DNA of 64,000 nucleotides from Chondrosia reniformis. Lineage: Eukaryota > Porifera > Demospongiae > Chondrillida > Chondrillidae. A program made the translations under genes and the position numbers. The notes under the pieces are model-generated. The model saw only the letters and a list, made by a program, of their open reading frames with translations, was not told where the DNA came from and searched no databases. The DNA lies in contig OX359201.1 in assembly GCA_947172415.1 (NCBI GenBank), forward strand, positions 6,188,501-6,252,500, written 5' to 3'. How positions within the stretch are numbered: position 1 is the stretch's first letter; each line of letters opens with the position of its first letter. Of this stretch, positions 21,601 to 33,200 are shown one piece after another.

Positions 21601-21639
21601 AGTAAAGGCCATCAAGACCAAAAGAGCTGCTTTCAGCAT
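18617..21639 (-). CDS. Secreted His/Met/Trp/Cys-rich pentapeptide-like repeat protein, three exons
   Basis: Exons (minus): 21538-21639, 20569-20795, 18617-20402; they close as 704 residues. The start gives a clear signal peptide (MLKAALLVLMAFTLAQS), so it should be secreted. By hand count the 597 residues encoded across exon 3 hold about 93 His, 70 Met, 39 Trp and 29 Cys; Leu, Ala and Val nearly vanish in the second half. From about residue 175 a five-residue rhythm appears, with Phe or Met at one position (HFENVKFKGMHMQHCSFRRC, later HMHHCHFDHCHMNDC). This is the pattern of pentapeptide-repeat right-handed beta-helices, in which the central F/L/M points inside. Outward His, Met and Cys rows would make dense soft-metal sites; copper, zinc or heme binding is inference. 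The C-terminal ~150 residues are Trp-rich (WWMHVDWECECDCWWHWW). I recognise no named family; the luminal loop of SV2 transporters is the nearest remembered architecture. Confidence 0.8.
21082..21395. mobile_element. Dispersed repeat, copy 1 (non-autonomous, ~315 bp)
   Basis: Strongly similar to 23248-23655 in the same orientation: both open with ATTTCGAGTTTAAAAAA-type foldback and ACTCGTGG, share CAAGCTTTACGTTACATAGT, and end with AACATAATTTCTGAAAACAA followed by tatagg. Terminal GGCGCCCC strings may be remnants of inverted ends. It lies 5' of exon 2, in intron 1 of the His/Met-rich gene. Confidence 0.7.
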
Positions 21640-22793
21640 CTTCTTGTTTCTCTGGAAAGAAAAGGATAATGCCTTGTAAGAGTAATCTATCTCTTGATAT
21701 GGTAGAATTGCTTCTTTTCAAATATCTTCCAATATGGTATTCAAGTATTAAATTAACTGAGAGACCTTTAGCCAATGCCTGTTATTTTAGGTAACCAGTG
21801 TAATATACAGTGAGGAGATGAAAAGGAGGACTGGTGATCATATGGTAAAGATACACTACTCCACTGACCTCAAGCAGAATACAGCTGGAAAGTTCAATGG
21901 AGTTGAATACTTCAGCAAAGACAAGTTACTCCAGACAATACAGAAGAAAGTGTTGGAGTTGGTTAACTTTGCTAGCTAGCTGCCTTTTATATTGTCTCTT
22001 AGGGGCCTGCGTTAAAGTTAAATTGATTACATACTTCTTAACTTGCTGGTGTTATATAACCACAATCAACAAAGTATATATAATGATATTCATGAGAGAT
22101 CACTCACTATTGCATATACCTATATTAACAGGCAATGAACACATCATAATGACATTCATGGGAGGGAAGCCATTTTTATGGGATGCAAGCTAGTCTGGGT
22201 CTTTGTGCATTCTCACAATCTCAATGCAGATGTGGTGAACATGCACTTCTTTAAATCTCAGGTTTCATAATGGTCCTATAGATATTTGAAACTTTTGAAC
22301 TGCCAGGTTTCAAAGGGTGCTCATGCAAGTACGTATACAAAGATAATAGGTTTCAAGTTTTTAACTGCCCCCTTTCCGAGTTTATAAATACCTTGGGAAC
22401 CTGACAGTTCAAAACGTTGCTAATATCTCATGTTTCATACTGTAAGCATGAAACCTGAGATTTCTTGTGAATATGCTATTCTTAGGTACATTCCTTTGTA
22501 TACATCCTTCAGCTGATCTGGTCATGATCAATTCTATTTCAGCTCTCACACCAAAACAGCTACATACATATACAGTATACTGTTTACTGAAGAGTTGCTA
22601 ATTATTGACATATTAGGTTATCTAAATCATTATAACTTTGTATATAAAACTGAAAGAATATTTTTAATTTACAAATCCATTATCTATTAATATAATAGGT
22701 TGCTCAAAAATTGAATATTTAAATTGTCTGAAAAGTACACTGTAATACAATAGAGAGCCTGTGTGCAAACTAGATACAGCTGTTGAAAGAGGG
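21640..22793. other. Spacer between the His/Met-rich gene and KYAT
   Basis: The 5' flank of the His/Met-rich gene and the 3' flank of KYAT. Apart from the foldback at 22253-22463 I see no exon or RNA gene. Confidence 0.6.
22253..22463. repeat. Foldback element with 16-bp perfect ends
   Basis: aaatctcaggtttcat (22253-22268) is inverted at 22448-22463, and an inner pair (ttttgaactgccaggtt against aacctgacagttcaaaa) continues the pairing. The whole could fold into one interrupted hairpin; it has the look of a MITE. Confidence 0.6.
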
Positions 22794-25700
22794 CTATTTT
22801 GACTTTTGACTCCTTTCAGCGGCCCAGGTTCTGAGGATCTTGTAACATTCTTGCAAGACATCATCGGTCTGCATAGCAGAGCAGAATGAGAAATGAAAGC
22901 ACTCTTTGTTGAATCACTGATTACCATACTTAAACTGTTACCTTTGACATACCTTGCAACAACAGAATCGCACCGTTTTACCAGATATATCCTTGTGTTC
23001 ACTGGTATAGAATGCACTGGTTGGGATGAGAGAAAGACCCTGCAGTAATAAAATATCAGTCAAAAAATATAAATATATTGAGCACATTTCCCCTAGGGGG
23101 GAGGGGGGATTTTAAACTATCTTTCAAGACAGGGATCAAATTACCAGATTAATATCTTTGAGATGGTTCATCTTTTAGTCTTTAGACAGTGAAAAGACAA
23201 AAGATTAACCATAGCAAATATAAGTTTGGTGCAGTTAGAACAAGTGTTTCGAGTTTAAAAAACTCGTGGCGCCCCTAAGTAAAATCAAACTACTTGGCTG
23301 GTACAAATTAGATGTCCGGTTCTAATTAGATGTCCGGTTAACCGATTTCCGGTCGACTCTTGTTGGCCATCAATTTTCAAGGCCATATCTCGTAGAAAAT
23401 TCCTGTTCGCACAAGCTTTACGTTACATAGTATTCGTAAATATGGTTTCTAAATCCTTTTCGTTGGTTCAACGTTCGACGCTAAGGTAAAGAAAGCTAAT
23501 TTTAGGCTAGAATACGAAAGCCAGCCGAGCATCCGCCATTTTGGTGACATATATATACATATATATTTAGTATATTGTAACTTGTAATGTATATATACAA
23601 GGTTACGAACAGGAAGCCATACATTAACATAATTTCTGAAAACAATATAGGGGTGCCTTTGATCATCTAATTATGATAATTGAGCAATCAAACAGCTGTT
23701 GAACAATTGGAAGTTTTCAGCAAATAGTCTCCCTTTATATTGCCATAGCAACAAACATTTAAGTGTGTATGCGACAGTTTTTGCTTCAACATAAAAGAAG
23801 AGAAGTTAAGCACATCTTTAGACAATACTGACAAGGATGAAACAAAATGGTCCTATAATGTGTGGGAAGTTATCACAAAGGTAAAGTTAACAGCTGAAAC
23901 TGTTTATTCTCTGGAAAGAAGATTCAAGGTAATCTGTATTTTGTATACATAGACCAATTCTCCCTTGTATGGCTCCATATACATACATAACTGCCTCAAG
24001 GAGGGCGAAGCAGTATATTATTATTACATTATGGTAATTCAATTCCCTGTAATACCATTAGAAAAACAATGGCCCACAATAAAGCAAAAGGGTACAATGG
24101 GGTCTTTCAATGGGGTCCTTTAATCCATTAGTACTTACACACATGCAGACTGCTGATTGTGCACAAGTAACAATAGCTGGCATGTCATTACATGAGAACC
24201 TCCTCCTCCAAGGATAAGCAAGTGTGGTTATATGGCAGACACAATAGTTCTAAGGCACAAAGGAGGCATCTGGAGGGACATCACTAACCTTCTCTCCTGC
24301 CAGCCACTTGACCAACTGATAGTCATAGTACTCATTGCTAGCATCAAAAGTCAGACCTGGAGAGAATGAAATGTAGGGATAGTGAATACAGAATTGTGGA
24401 ATAATCAAATTAGTAGTATATAATATTTTCAATGTTTATGTCCTATTCCAAGTGCACTTTGCAGACACTATATTCACCCTTACAAATAAAAGTAACAGAT
24501 TCTAATTGTATAAGTGGAAGCCTAACCCTTAATGAAATCCTAACCCTTAATGGAAGCCTAACCCTTAATGGAAGCCACCCAGCCACCCTTACACAGACCA
24601 TTGTTCTAGCTCTCCCTGCATATCAGTCTTACCAAGCCTACTCATATCCACTACTATGAAGTACCCTCCCTCTGGCACAATGGGGTCTAGTCCTGTCTCC
24701 TTCAAAACAGCCACCATTTCATCTCTCTTCACTTGAAACTGTTCCTGCATAGTCTTGAAGAAGCTTTCAGAGGTTCCCAATTTAGGCAACTCCTTTTGGA
24801 GGGCACTACCAACAGCCTCCTATACACATTGAAACACCATGATCTGTAGATGCTGGGTTACCATGACAACGTGATTAGATTTCAAATGATAACTCTAATA
24901 CAAAGGCTAAAAAAAGGCGGCCCCAGGCTTGGACAATAGGAATAGTTAGAGGTTAAGCCAACTTGCTGACAATTCCTCTGAGGCTCAGAAGTGAATTAAA
25001 AGCTAACTAGACAAAAGTCCCAAAAGTTTGTTTACTTGCTTACATAACCTCCAAGAGACTGCAAAGTAATACTGAGGGGGAGGGGGTGGGGGAGTGGCCA
25101 GAGCATGTAAGAGTTTAGCGAGTTCAATGAGTAAAGTTAGAGGTTTCTAGGGCTGGGTTAGGAAAGCCTCTATGTTCCCATTCTGATAAGGAAACCACAA
25201 GTGCTTCATGCCAGACATGTTGACAAACCATCTGTGTCACCTCATTCAGTCACAGAAAAACAAACAGAGATTATCCTATTGACAGTAGCATCAATAGAAT
25301 ATACATATGACTCCATTTGCTGTATCCAATCATCTATCTATTATGTTGAGTATCTCTAGGGATTCAAATTATAATGTAAAGTCTCACTCATCTAATGCAT
25401 ACACAGTTAAAGATTCCATTACTAAATGCATACACAACTTAAAAGTCACATCTAATGTAGTAACACAAAGGTCAACTACATATCCATAATATGCATAATT
25501 CTTGCAAGAGAAGCATAAATAGAAGAAAGGGGAGGTACTTAATCAGGAAGTGTTAAATTGTTAAAGTGTCAAATTAACACTTTAGAATTTAGTACATGGC
25601 TGATATAACAACAAATCAATGGAGGAGTGCCAAAAAGTATTCCAAAACTGTCATATCAGCTGAGAGAAGCCTATAGAGATATGTTGAACTGTACAGGATA

Positions 25701-28700
25701 AATTGAATTAATTGAACACACATGTACATATGGGTATACTTATCCAACTGATTTGTTTATACTGCTGTGGGGGAGTTCAAGTGAAAGCAGTGTCAGGTTA
25801 TGCCACTGCAGATGCTGAGCACAACAAACTTATTAGGGTAACCACCAAGACAGACTATATTCACTGACACAATCATCAATTTTTAAGCTTGGATGGCATT
25901 TTATCTCTCACAATTACAAACTTTACACTAACAGATTATCTCTCTAAGTATACATATTATAATTCGAAAATGATAAGAAACTAATTGTACAATGCCTATG
26001 TAATATAATGTCGTGCCCAGTAATTGCTCATATTACTAATGTCTAATTGCTCATATTACTAATGTCTAATTGGTATACTGTATTATCTCTAATATAAGCC
26101 CAGATCTCTAATGCAAGCCAGTCTCCGATAGAAACCCACCTTTACGAGTTATCGAAAAAATAGAAGCCCAGTCTCCAATAAAAGCCCAGGTTCAGGGGGG
26201 TTTGAAAATATACAAACCCCGGGCTTATATTAGAGATAATACAGTATTAGTAATCAGTACTGAGTCTATAAAGTACAGATCTAATGGTTATTTACAGGTG
26301 GTACAGTTTTGACTATGTACCCGTACCAAACAAGCTAAGCCAACAGGCATGCAAACACCAAGTTTCCTTCAGCCAGACCCCTTTCTATTCAATTAGTCAT
26401 AGAAGGTACAGACAAACACTGAGATCATTAATGGAAGCTTGGGAAGCTATGTACTCTTTTGACAGCCTTGTCCATTCATGAGCACATTAACAGAAAATTG
26501 CCAACTGAACAAAGATTCAAAGTTTGTATATTTGCGAATGCATACAAATTTGTGAATAACATCACATTCCCATATATATTTTTTATATTGTGGGTATTTC
26601 AACTCAACATACATTATACAGATATATGAATAAAAATTGTCTCATGAACATTTCCAGGCATATGATAATTGAATACTCACTGATAGCCACAGTCACACAG
26701 TAATCTCTATTGTAGATAAGGTAACCACCACTAACCTGTAATACAGTTGACATTGTGTAGCAGCTGTTGGCAGCAACTTTCATCATGTATTTAATATACT
26801 TTTCTGGTGCTATAGTCCAGCCAAGCTGAAGAGGAGGCACATGGAAACCACATTGAGTCAGCCATTATAGTTTCAAGCTAAATTATGATATATATTATGT
26901 CAGCCATTTTATGTCCATCAGTCACACTGGGAGAGTACTTCAAAATATTGTGTGAATGAGGCTTTCTTACTTTCCAGCCGGTTGCATTGAAGGTTTTTCC
27001 AGCACTTCCTATGGTGATTGTTCTTTCCCACATGTCAGGGAGGGTCGCTGAAAAACAAAAAAAAACATACAAAATGTCCTCATTGACAGTGTGCGTGTAA
27101 TCTTACAAGCCAGACCTTTTAACACATCACATACACTTTGCTTTCTTCAAATGAGAATTAATTAGTGGAAATGGAGCAGTTTGGATCTTACCAATCTTAA
27201 AGTGCCTCAGTCCATCGTGAGTAAGCCATTCATACACTTCATCACTGATACAAAGTAGATCTCGCTTCTTGCACAAATCAGCGACCATCTCAAGCTCACC
27301 CTGTGAGTACACCTAGGTATATGCATCTACTAGTGTAAGTATATTCATAGCTACAAGTTTAAATGTGAATATTCATACCTATATGTTTTGATGAAGGTTC
27401 ATTGCTGCATATAGGTAACTGAAAGGTAAGAGTTATTGAGCTTTTTAGTTTTATACCAGTTGAGGAAGATCTACAGATCGAAATGTCCTGGATATTGATT
27501 GTTTGTGAACTTTGGTGGCTGCGCTATTGCTCAATAACTCTTACCTTTCACATACCTATGTGTGTAAATATTAATGTCCTTATGTACAAATGTGACTATA
27601 TAGCGACCATGCATTGTTATGTATACTACAGATACTATGGTCACTTCAGGTAACAGATTACTGCGTCTTTATCAACATTGTGCTTATAAAAGTGTTACCT
27701 TTCCAAGAGGATTGTTTGGATTGTTGATAATGATTGCTTTAGTTTTATCTGTAATGGCACTGGCAAGCTCATTGGGGTCAATAGTATAGTCTTTAGACGA
27801 TCCAGGGAATTTACCTTGCTGCAAGGGGAAAACCAGGGTATCACTACTAGAAACCAGTGGACATCCATTAACACAGCAGGTCAGGCTAAGCATATGCATG
27901 CACAACTTGGTAGAGACAGCCATTTTAACACTTTTAATTAATCTACAACAATTTCTAGGATAATACTTTATAAAATGGCTGACAGGGAGACATAGTAAGT
28001 ATTACAGTAAGGTTGGATATGAAAGGGGGGAGGTGGAACTGGTGGATCGTGTGTCATACTCACAGGTCTAAGAGGCACTCCAACCGTCTTAGCACCAGCC
28101 ATTGTGGTCATCGGGGCATAACAGTCAAAGAATGGCTCAATCACGATCACCTATAATGAGAGAGGTATACAGCATTACAAAAGGAACAGATTGGTAAAAG
28201 GTTGAAATATAAAGCTAAAGGAGCATTCAGGAAACCCAGAAAAGACTCCCAGGGTCACCAATGAGATGTGGATTTCCCTATAAGTTACAGTCAGTTTCAG
28301 TGGAAAAAAAAAGAAAAAATGACCTCTATACTCATTCAAGGTTCTCTAGTCAAATAGACAGTACATTAATTCTCAATGGCTATTAGTAATAGTTCATCGA
28401 TTTATGAAAATCCTGAGATTACTCATGTGAATGCCACAGTTACAGGTGTAGGTATATGGAGTTTTAATGAGACTGTAAAAGTGTGAATACAAGTTTCTTG
28501 ATTGTAAATCAATACAGAAATATGGAGTGTAATTACCTCATCACCGGGGTGGACGAAAGCTTGTATTATGAAATACAGAGAGCTGTATGCTCCCACTGTC
28601 ACTATCACCTGCAAATGATTGAAAAATACAACTTTGAAAGAGTTTATTTGCAAACGTTCTGATGACAGTCTAACTTCGCTGTTTGGATTAATTTCTCTTC

Positions 28701-29757
28701 CCATCACTCTACCATATATGTCAGCTAGCGCCTTGACTGCTCTGGGGTGTCCCTGGCCCCTAGTGTACTGGTGCATGAGTGGCTTCTCCGTAGCCTCTCT
28801 GAGCGAGTCCAGTAGCACATCGGGTGGGCTGTAATTGGGAAAGCCCTGTTGGAACAGAATTTGATGTAATTTCTATTCAAACAATTATCTAGCAAAAGGG
28901 ATATAATTGGGAAAGCCCTGTTGAAATATAACTTCTATTCAAACTATCCTCTAGTTGGCAAATGATGGAAGAGAAGATTTCTTTATAGGGAACAAGACAC
29001 TTCTATCAATTGAGACATTTGAAGTGTGTATACATTTTAGTCTATTGTTTTGATTGGTCAATTTGGGAATTCCCTCAAAAACACCAATGGACATGCTAAC
29101 ATATATAACGACAATCCACATGCACTCTCAGGACTACTGAACCCTAAACCACTACTCATTACAAGTGAATAGGTTCTGCATGAACCCAATATGCTATGAA
29201 CTACAGTTGACCTACTCACCTGGCCCAAGTTGACTTTGGCTTTAGCAGCCAGGGCTGTGAACTCCACCCTATAAAGGTGGTGTAGATCTCATAACATGCT
29301 GTACCATACAACACCGGAATAGAAGCATTACAAGTCAACCAGTCCACTGATATCATAGTCAAGTGTTACATGCAGTGCAAATATCAATTAAAACATGGCA
29401 GTGACCACAGGCAGGAAGGTAGTTATACACATAATCTTAGCCTTTAATAAACTTTTGGAATCCTACGAGCAATACACAAACACGCACAAGGGAACCAACT
29501 TGAGGAGTAGGAGCTGCACTCACCAAAGATTTTCGCCGACGCACGTTACTCTTTCAGTAGGCTATTAGGACGGGGTGGGAAAAGCATCCGCAAGTTAAAA
29601 CTATACAATTGATAATGTAAATCAAACAATCTTAGCTTACTGTAATTCTGGAGTCCATAGCAGAAGAGAACGGTCTTATAAATGGCCACGGGCGTAGTAA
29701 TATCGCAGGCTTTGTCTGAGCAATAGATCGATACCACAGTCTCCAATTAGCAGCCAT
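22794..29757 (-). CDS. KYAT3: Kynurenine/glutamine aminotransferase (KYAT1/3-like), 14 exons
   Basis: PLP-dependent aminotransferase of tryptophan catabolism (kynurenine to kynurenic acid) that also acts on cysteine conjugates and glutamine. Exons (minus): 29641-29757, 29524-29561, 29220-29268, 28675-28845, 28537-28608, 28064-28150, 27699-27818, 27192-27312, 26971-27047, 26736-26825, 24633-24819, 24289-24356, 22953-23039, 22794-22868. They sum to 452 residues, the usual family length. Key sites: [35 protein letters not shown], and TIGSAGKTF with the PLP-binding Lys; the C-terminus is SAFYTSEH...TVRFCCCK. The first exon ([14 protein letters not shown], Arg-rich, no acid) looks like a mitochondrial targeting peptide. 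Paralogue choice between KYAT1 and KYAT3 is uncertain. Introns hold several mobile fragments, including a decayed hammerhead. Confidence 0.93.
23248..23655. mobile_element. Dispersed repeat, copy 2 (~410 bp)
   Basis: Partner of 21082-21395. It is longer because of an insertion of about 80 bases (23530-23605) rich in TATATA, and it has a tandem duplication of the string ATTAGATGTCCGGTT near 23310-23340. It lies in KYAT intron 12 and 13 territory. Confidence 0.7.
24521..24582. repeat. Short tandem repeat cctaacccttaatggaag
   Basis: Three to four imperfect 18-base units in KYAT intron 11. The CCTAACCCT core resembles the animal telomere repeat by chance or decay. Confidence 0.75.
26076..26246. 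mobile_element. MITE with 26-bp terminal inverted repeats
   Basis: The first 26 bases (starting tactgtattatctctaata) are inverted exactly at 26221-26246. Between them are repeated agcccagtctcc(a/g)ata strings. The element is 171 bases long, flanked by TA-containing sequence, and sits in KYAT intron 10. Confidence 0.8.
27421..27549 (+). mobile_element. Foldback remnant enclosing a decayed hammerhead motif
   Basis: Perfect 20-base inverted ends (gaaaggtaagagttattgag, 27421-27440, against 27530-27549) enclose a hammerhead-like motif at 27453-27495. Stem I is CCAG/CTGG and stem II GATC-TACA-GATC followed by GAAATGTC. The core reads TTGAGGA instead of CTGANGA (C3 changed), and ATGT stands in place of ACGT, consistent with CpG decay. 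It is in KYAT intron 7. Confidence 0.6.
28242..28278 (+). other. Decayed hammerhead-region copy
   Basis: aagactcccagggtcac followed by an ATGA and GTGGAxTTCCC matches the hammerhead region at 38575-38640 (opposite strand there). The catalytic core is CCAATGA instead of CTGATGA and the GAAA is lost, so it should be inactive. It is in KYAT intron 5. Confidence 0.55.
28829..28957. repeat. Local duplication over a KYAT splice acceptor
   Basis: The block gtaattgggaaagccctgtt with its following ~50 bases occurs twice (from about 28831 and from about 28902). The first copy is the start of KYAT exon 4 and its acceptor; the second lies upstream in the intron and forms a decoy acceptor with a few bases of pseudo-exon. 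Confidence 0.7.
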
Positions 29758-30212
29758 TTTAAATTAAATGATCGGTCTAACCATAGACCTAAAATAACAA
29801 GAAGCTTCAGTTGAAAACCAAATATACGATAGTGGTTGACGCAATAAGCGGTTTTGTAGGATTCGTGTCCAAGCATATGCATGCACTATGTAATTGAATA
29901 ACAACTTATTTGGGGTGCGAAAAACTCAACATTTATGAGAAAACAAAACTGTAATTGCATTCCCTACAGTTCCGTATCTGTAGTTCTATTGAAAGAAACA
30001 TTTTCCAAAAATCAATTTCATAAAAAATACATTTATATGAAGTTCAGTAATATACACATGCTATATCTTATTTTGTAGTGCATTAATTAAGTGTTAATTC
30101 AAGGGGAAAATTCTTGGTCATAGGTTCAACTGGAAAAAAAGAGAAAAAAGATTAAGCAGCTCCCAATAATATATTGCAACATTCTCATGTGTGAGGAGAC
30201 ATACCTCTTCAT
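29758..30212. other. Spacer between KYAT 5' end and RAPGEF1 3' end
   Basis: This 455-base AT-rich spacer holds the KYAT promoter side and the RAPGEF1 3' flank. No conserved element was recognised. Confidence 0.6.
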
Positions 30213-33200
30213 TTAGCCTCCACCACGAGGCTTGATTTGTAAGGAGAGATTATACAATTCCTAAGAGCAGGACAGAACATAGAAGTATTCAAACAATGGC
30301 TAATAAACTAAAGTTTGCTACTCAGAGCATCAAAACTAAATAACAGTCTATTCTTTACGTAAGTTACTCTTTTCTCCAACCTAAAGTTACAATTCATTTC
30401 ACTCATAAAATCACTATAGTGCCAAATACCAAAGTCTAGTGGTTGATAAACCCATAGGGTATTATGATTTGTGTAAGATAGCAAATGATAGGGTTGCATT
30501 GAGGGGGAGGGGGCATTTGCTCCCCCTAGACTTTTGGGAAGTTAATATAAACTGCTTCGACACCCCATACTATTGCCACATTTTGCCCTCCCCCCTGGCC
30601 CCAAGTTCTGCATACAGCCCTGACAACAATAGCAACACCTCTCTAAGCCAATAGGAACACCTCTCTAAGCTTGCTTACATCATCTGACTTGTGGTCCTGG
30701 AAACCAGCAAAGTATTCCAGAATATGATTATCTGGTTCAAATGTGTACACCCTAAAGCACATTTAAAGAAAATATCAAGTGAAACTGTACGTGATTCTTT
30801 AGTAAGAAGTGAAAAACTAACTTGGTTTGGGCCAGCCTGATTTTATCAACCGCATTATACTGTCTCCAACGTTTAGTGAAATTGATACTCACTCCATCCT
30901 CTAGTTTGTCATCCGCAAAGTTAATGAAGGTTAAATCTTGAAGATATAAACCACTGGAAATAACAGATTACAGAAAATTAACAAGCATACACAAATACTA
31001 GTAGAAATTGATTGTCTTTGAGCATCAGCAACACTACTTGGATGGAGTAGTGTTGCTGATGTAATAGTATATATGTAGGTGTGTATGGATTGAAGGAGGC
31101 ACTCACATGTAAGGAATACAGGGTGGCTTTGCCTGACTGAAGGCATCTCTGTAATTCTTGAAGGAGCTGCGATTGTCTATTAATGCTCTGTGCTCCTCCA
31201 ATCCCTGTAGAAATGTTCAATTATTCGAACCAATCAATTTAAATTGGTGGTCTATTTCTGCTTACCCTGTTAACCTTATCTGACCATTCCAGTCTACTGA
31301 CAGAGGCTGATTCAATGGCTGACAATATACAGAGAAATGAGTTAAAATTGTTATACTCCCTTAAACACTACAGAAAATCGAAAACAAGAGGGTTTCCTTG
31401 GTAACCAGAATTTTAAAATGAAAAGAACCATCTATCCAAATACCTTCATAACTGCTACAAAATGTAACATGACCTTTTCACGACCCTTTTTATCCAGAGA
31501 TTTCTCTAATATTTGTGTTTTTGTCCTAAAATGTACAGAGATGTACAGGGATCACAATTGGGGGATTTACCTACAAACAATATTGTTAAACTGTTTATAG
31601 ATTCTACCATACCATTGAGAAACATAGTTAAAGTGCTCTGTAAATTGTGTTAATGTTGGAGATTTGTCTTCATTTTGTTCCTTTGCCCAAAGCAACATCT
31701 CCGAAATCTACATGTTTGGAAGAAAGAGAATGCATTGCCAACCAGACACTCACAGATGGGGATTAACGACATTCCTTTGTGCAATATAGCCAATAAGGTT
31801 AAGTACATCACATATTTCATGCAACTAAATTAGAAGATTGAAATTTAAAAACTCTACGCACTTCAACTTTCTGAAACACCTCACTATCCAGCAAAGTCAT
31901 CTGCTGTGCCAATGCATCTGGTTTGAATTCCAAAAATGAAGATTTTCTGTTCAAGAGAGAGAGAAAGGCGAATGAACAAGTTATCAAAATAAAAAAAAAG
32001 GCAAACATGAGACTAACTTTGACTTCCTCTTTGTGGTATTATTCCCTGATAAACTTATAACTGAGAGTGGAGGGCTCTTGTCGGGTGTGCCCTGGACAGG
32101 AAAAGGGTGCATCTCACCAGTACACTACATTACAACATTGCACAGCGGCTACCTTACCCTTGTTTTAACAAGACTGCCTCTCAATAGCTGACCAAACTTT
32201 AACTGCCCACCGCCCAAGAGAAGATGGATGCACTCTATGACTTTGGACTGAGACTCTGAACTAATTTGAGGCCTACAAGAAAAAAAAACAAACGCTTCAA
32301 ACTACTGGAGGAAATGATACAGGAGTTAGTAAGATTTGTTTTCCCAACCTGTGATTCTTTAACAATCTAATCAAAAGACTTGCACAACACTGCCACATGC
32401 TCTCTTTTGATTCGTTGAAAAAAACTCTTAATCTGCAAAAGTTAAGAAACAATGTAGGAACATGCTAAAAATAGTAACAGGCCAAGTGACATCACTACAG
32501 CAATACCTTTGCACAATCTTGGTCAACAGATCTTCCATGGAAATAAAGGTTGGATATATCAGCAAGAAGGCTTCTGTGTACAGTTTGTCTGGACATTGAA
32601 AACAAAAGCCATTTTAGACTAAGGCTCATCAGACACATCAATTGCCTACCTTCATTAGAGGGGGAAGCTGCATAGGCTACCAAGGCATCCACAGTGCCTC
32701 CCCTTAGACTGTAGCCTTCCTCTTCCTTGTTGAAGAGGAGGTGTTCAGTAATATCCTCCAATTCAAGGAGGTTTGATGCCTCGTCGTCACTCCCTGTCGT
32801 GGAAGACTGCCTCCTAACAGACTGTATAAAAAGGATATGTACATAAAGAGAGGAAGATCACTACACTATGTACAACAAGGAGTGACTCACTGAATCTTTG
32901 AGATCAGGAGACGACTCTATGACAGTTGTCTGTCTGTGGAACTGTGTACAAGGAAAAATACAAAGCAGCGGTGAACTTAATTCAAAAGTCAAATATTTGA
33001 CTACACTATGTAGCATGTGTAATACATCTGACAACTGTGTCATTCATATGGCTGGATTCGCTTGTTAACCTACTGATTTCATTGACGATTTGCTCCGCCT
33101 CTTCCGTGGGAGGGGCGGAGGCTGGTCTGTAACAATCATTGGTCTCATCAGTTCTTGTGGCGCCTCATAAACGTCTCCCATTCCCAGGAGACCCTGGTAG

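Noticed and set aside
24521..24582. Interstitial telomere sequence
   Set aside because: CCTAACCCT occurs in only three or four units with an 18-base period; it is an ordinary short tandem repeat.
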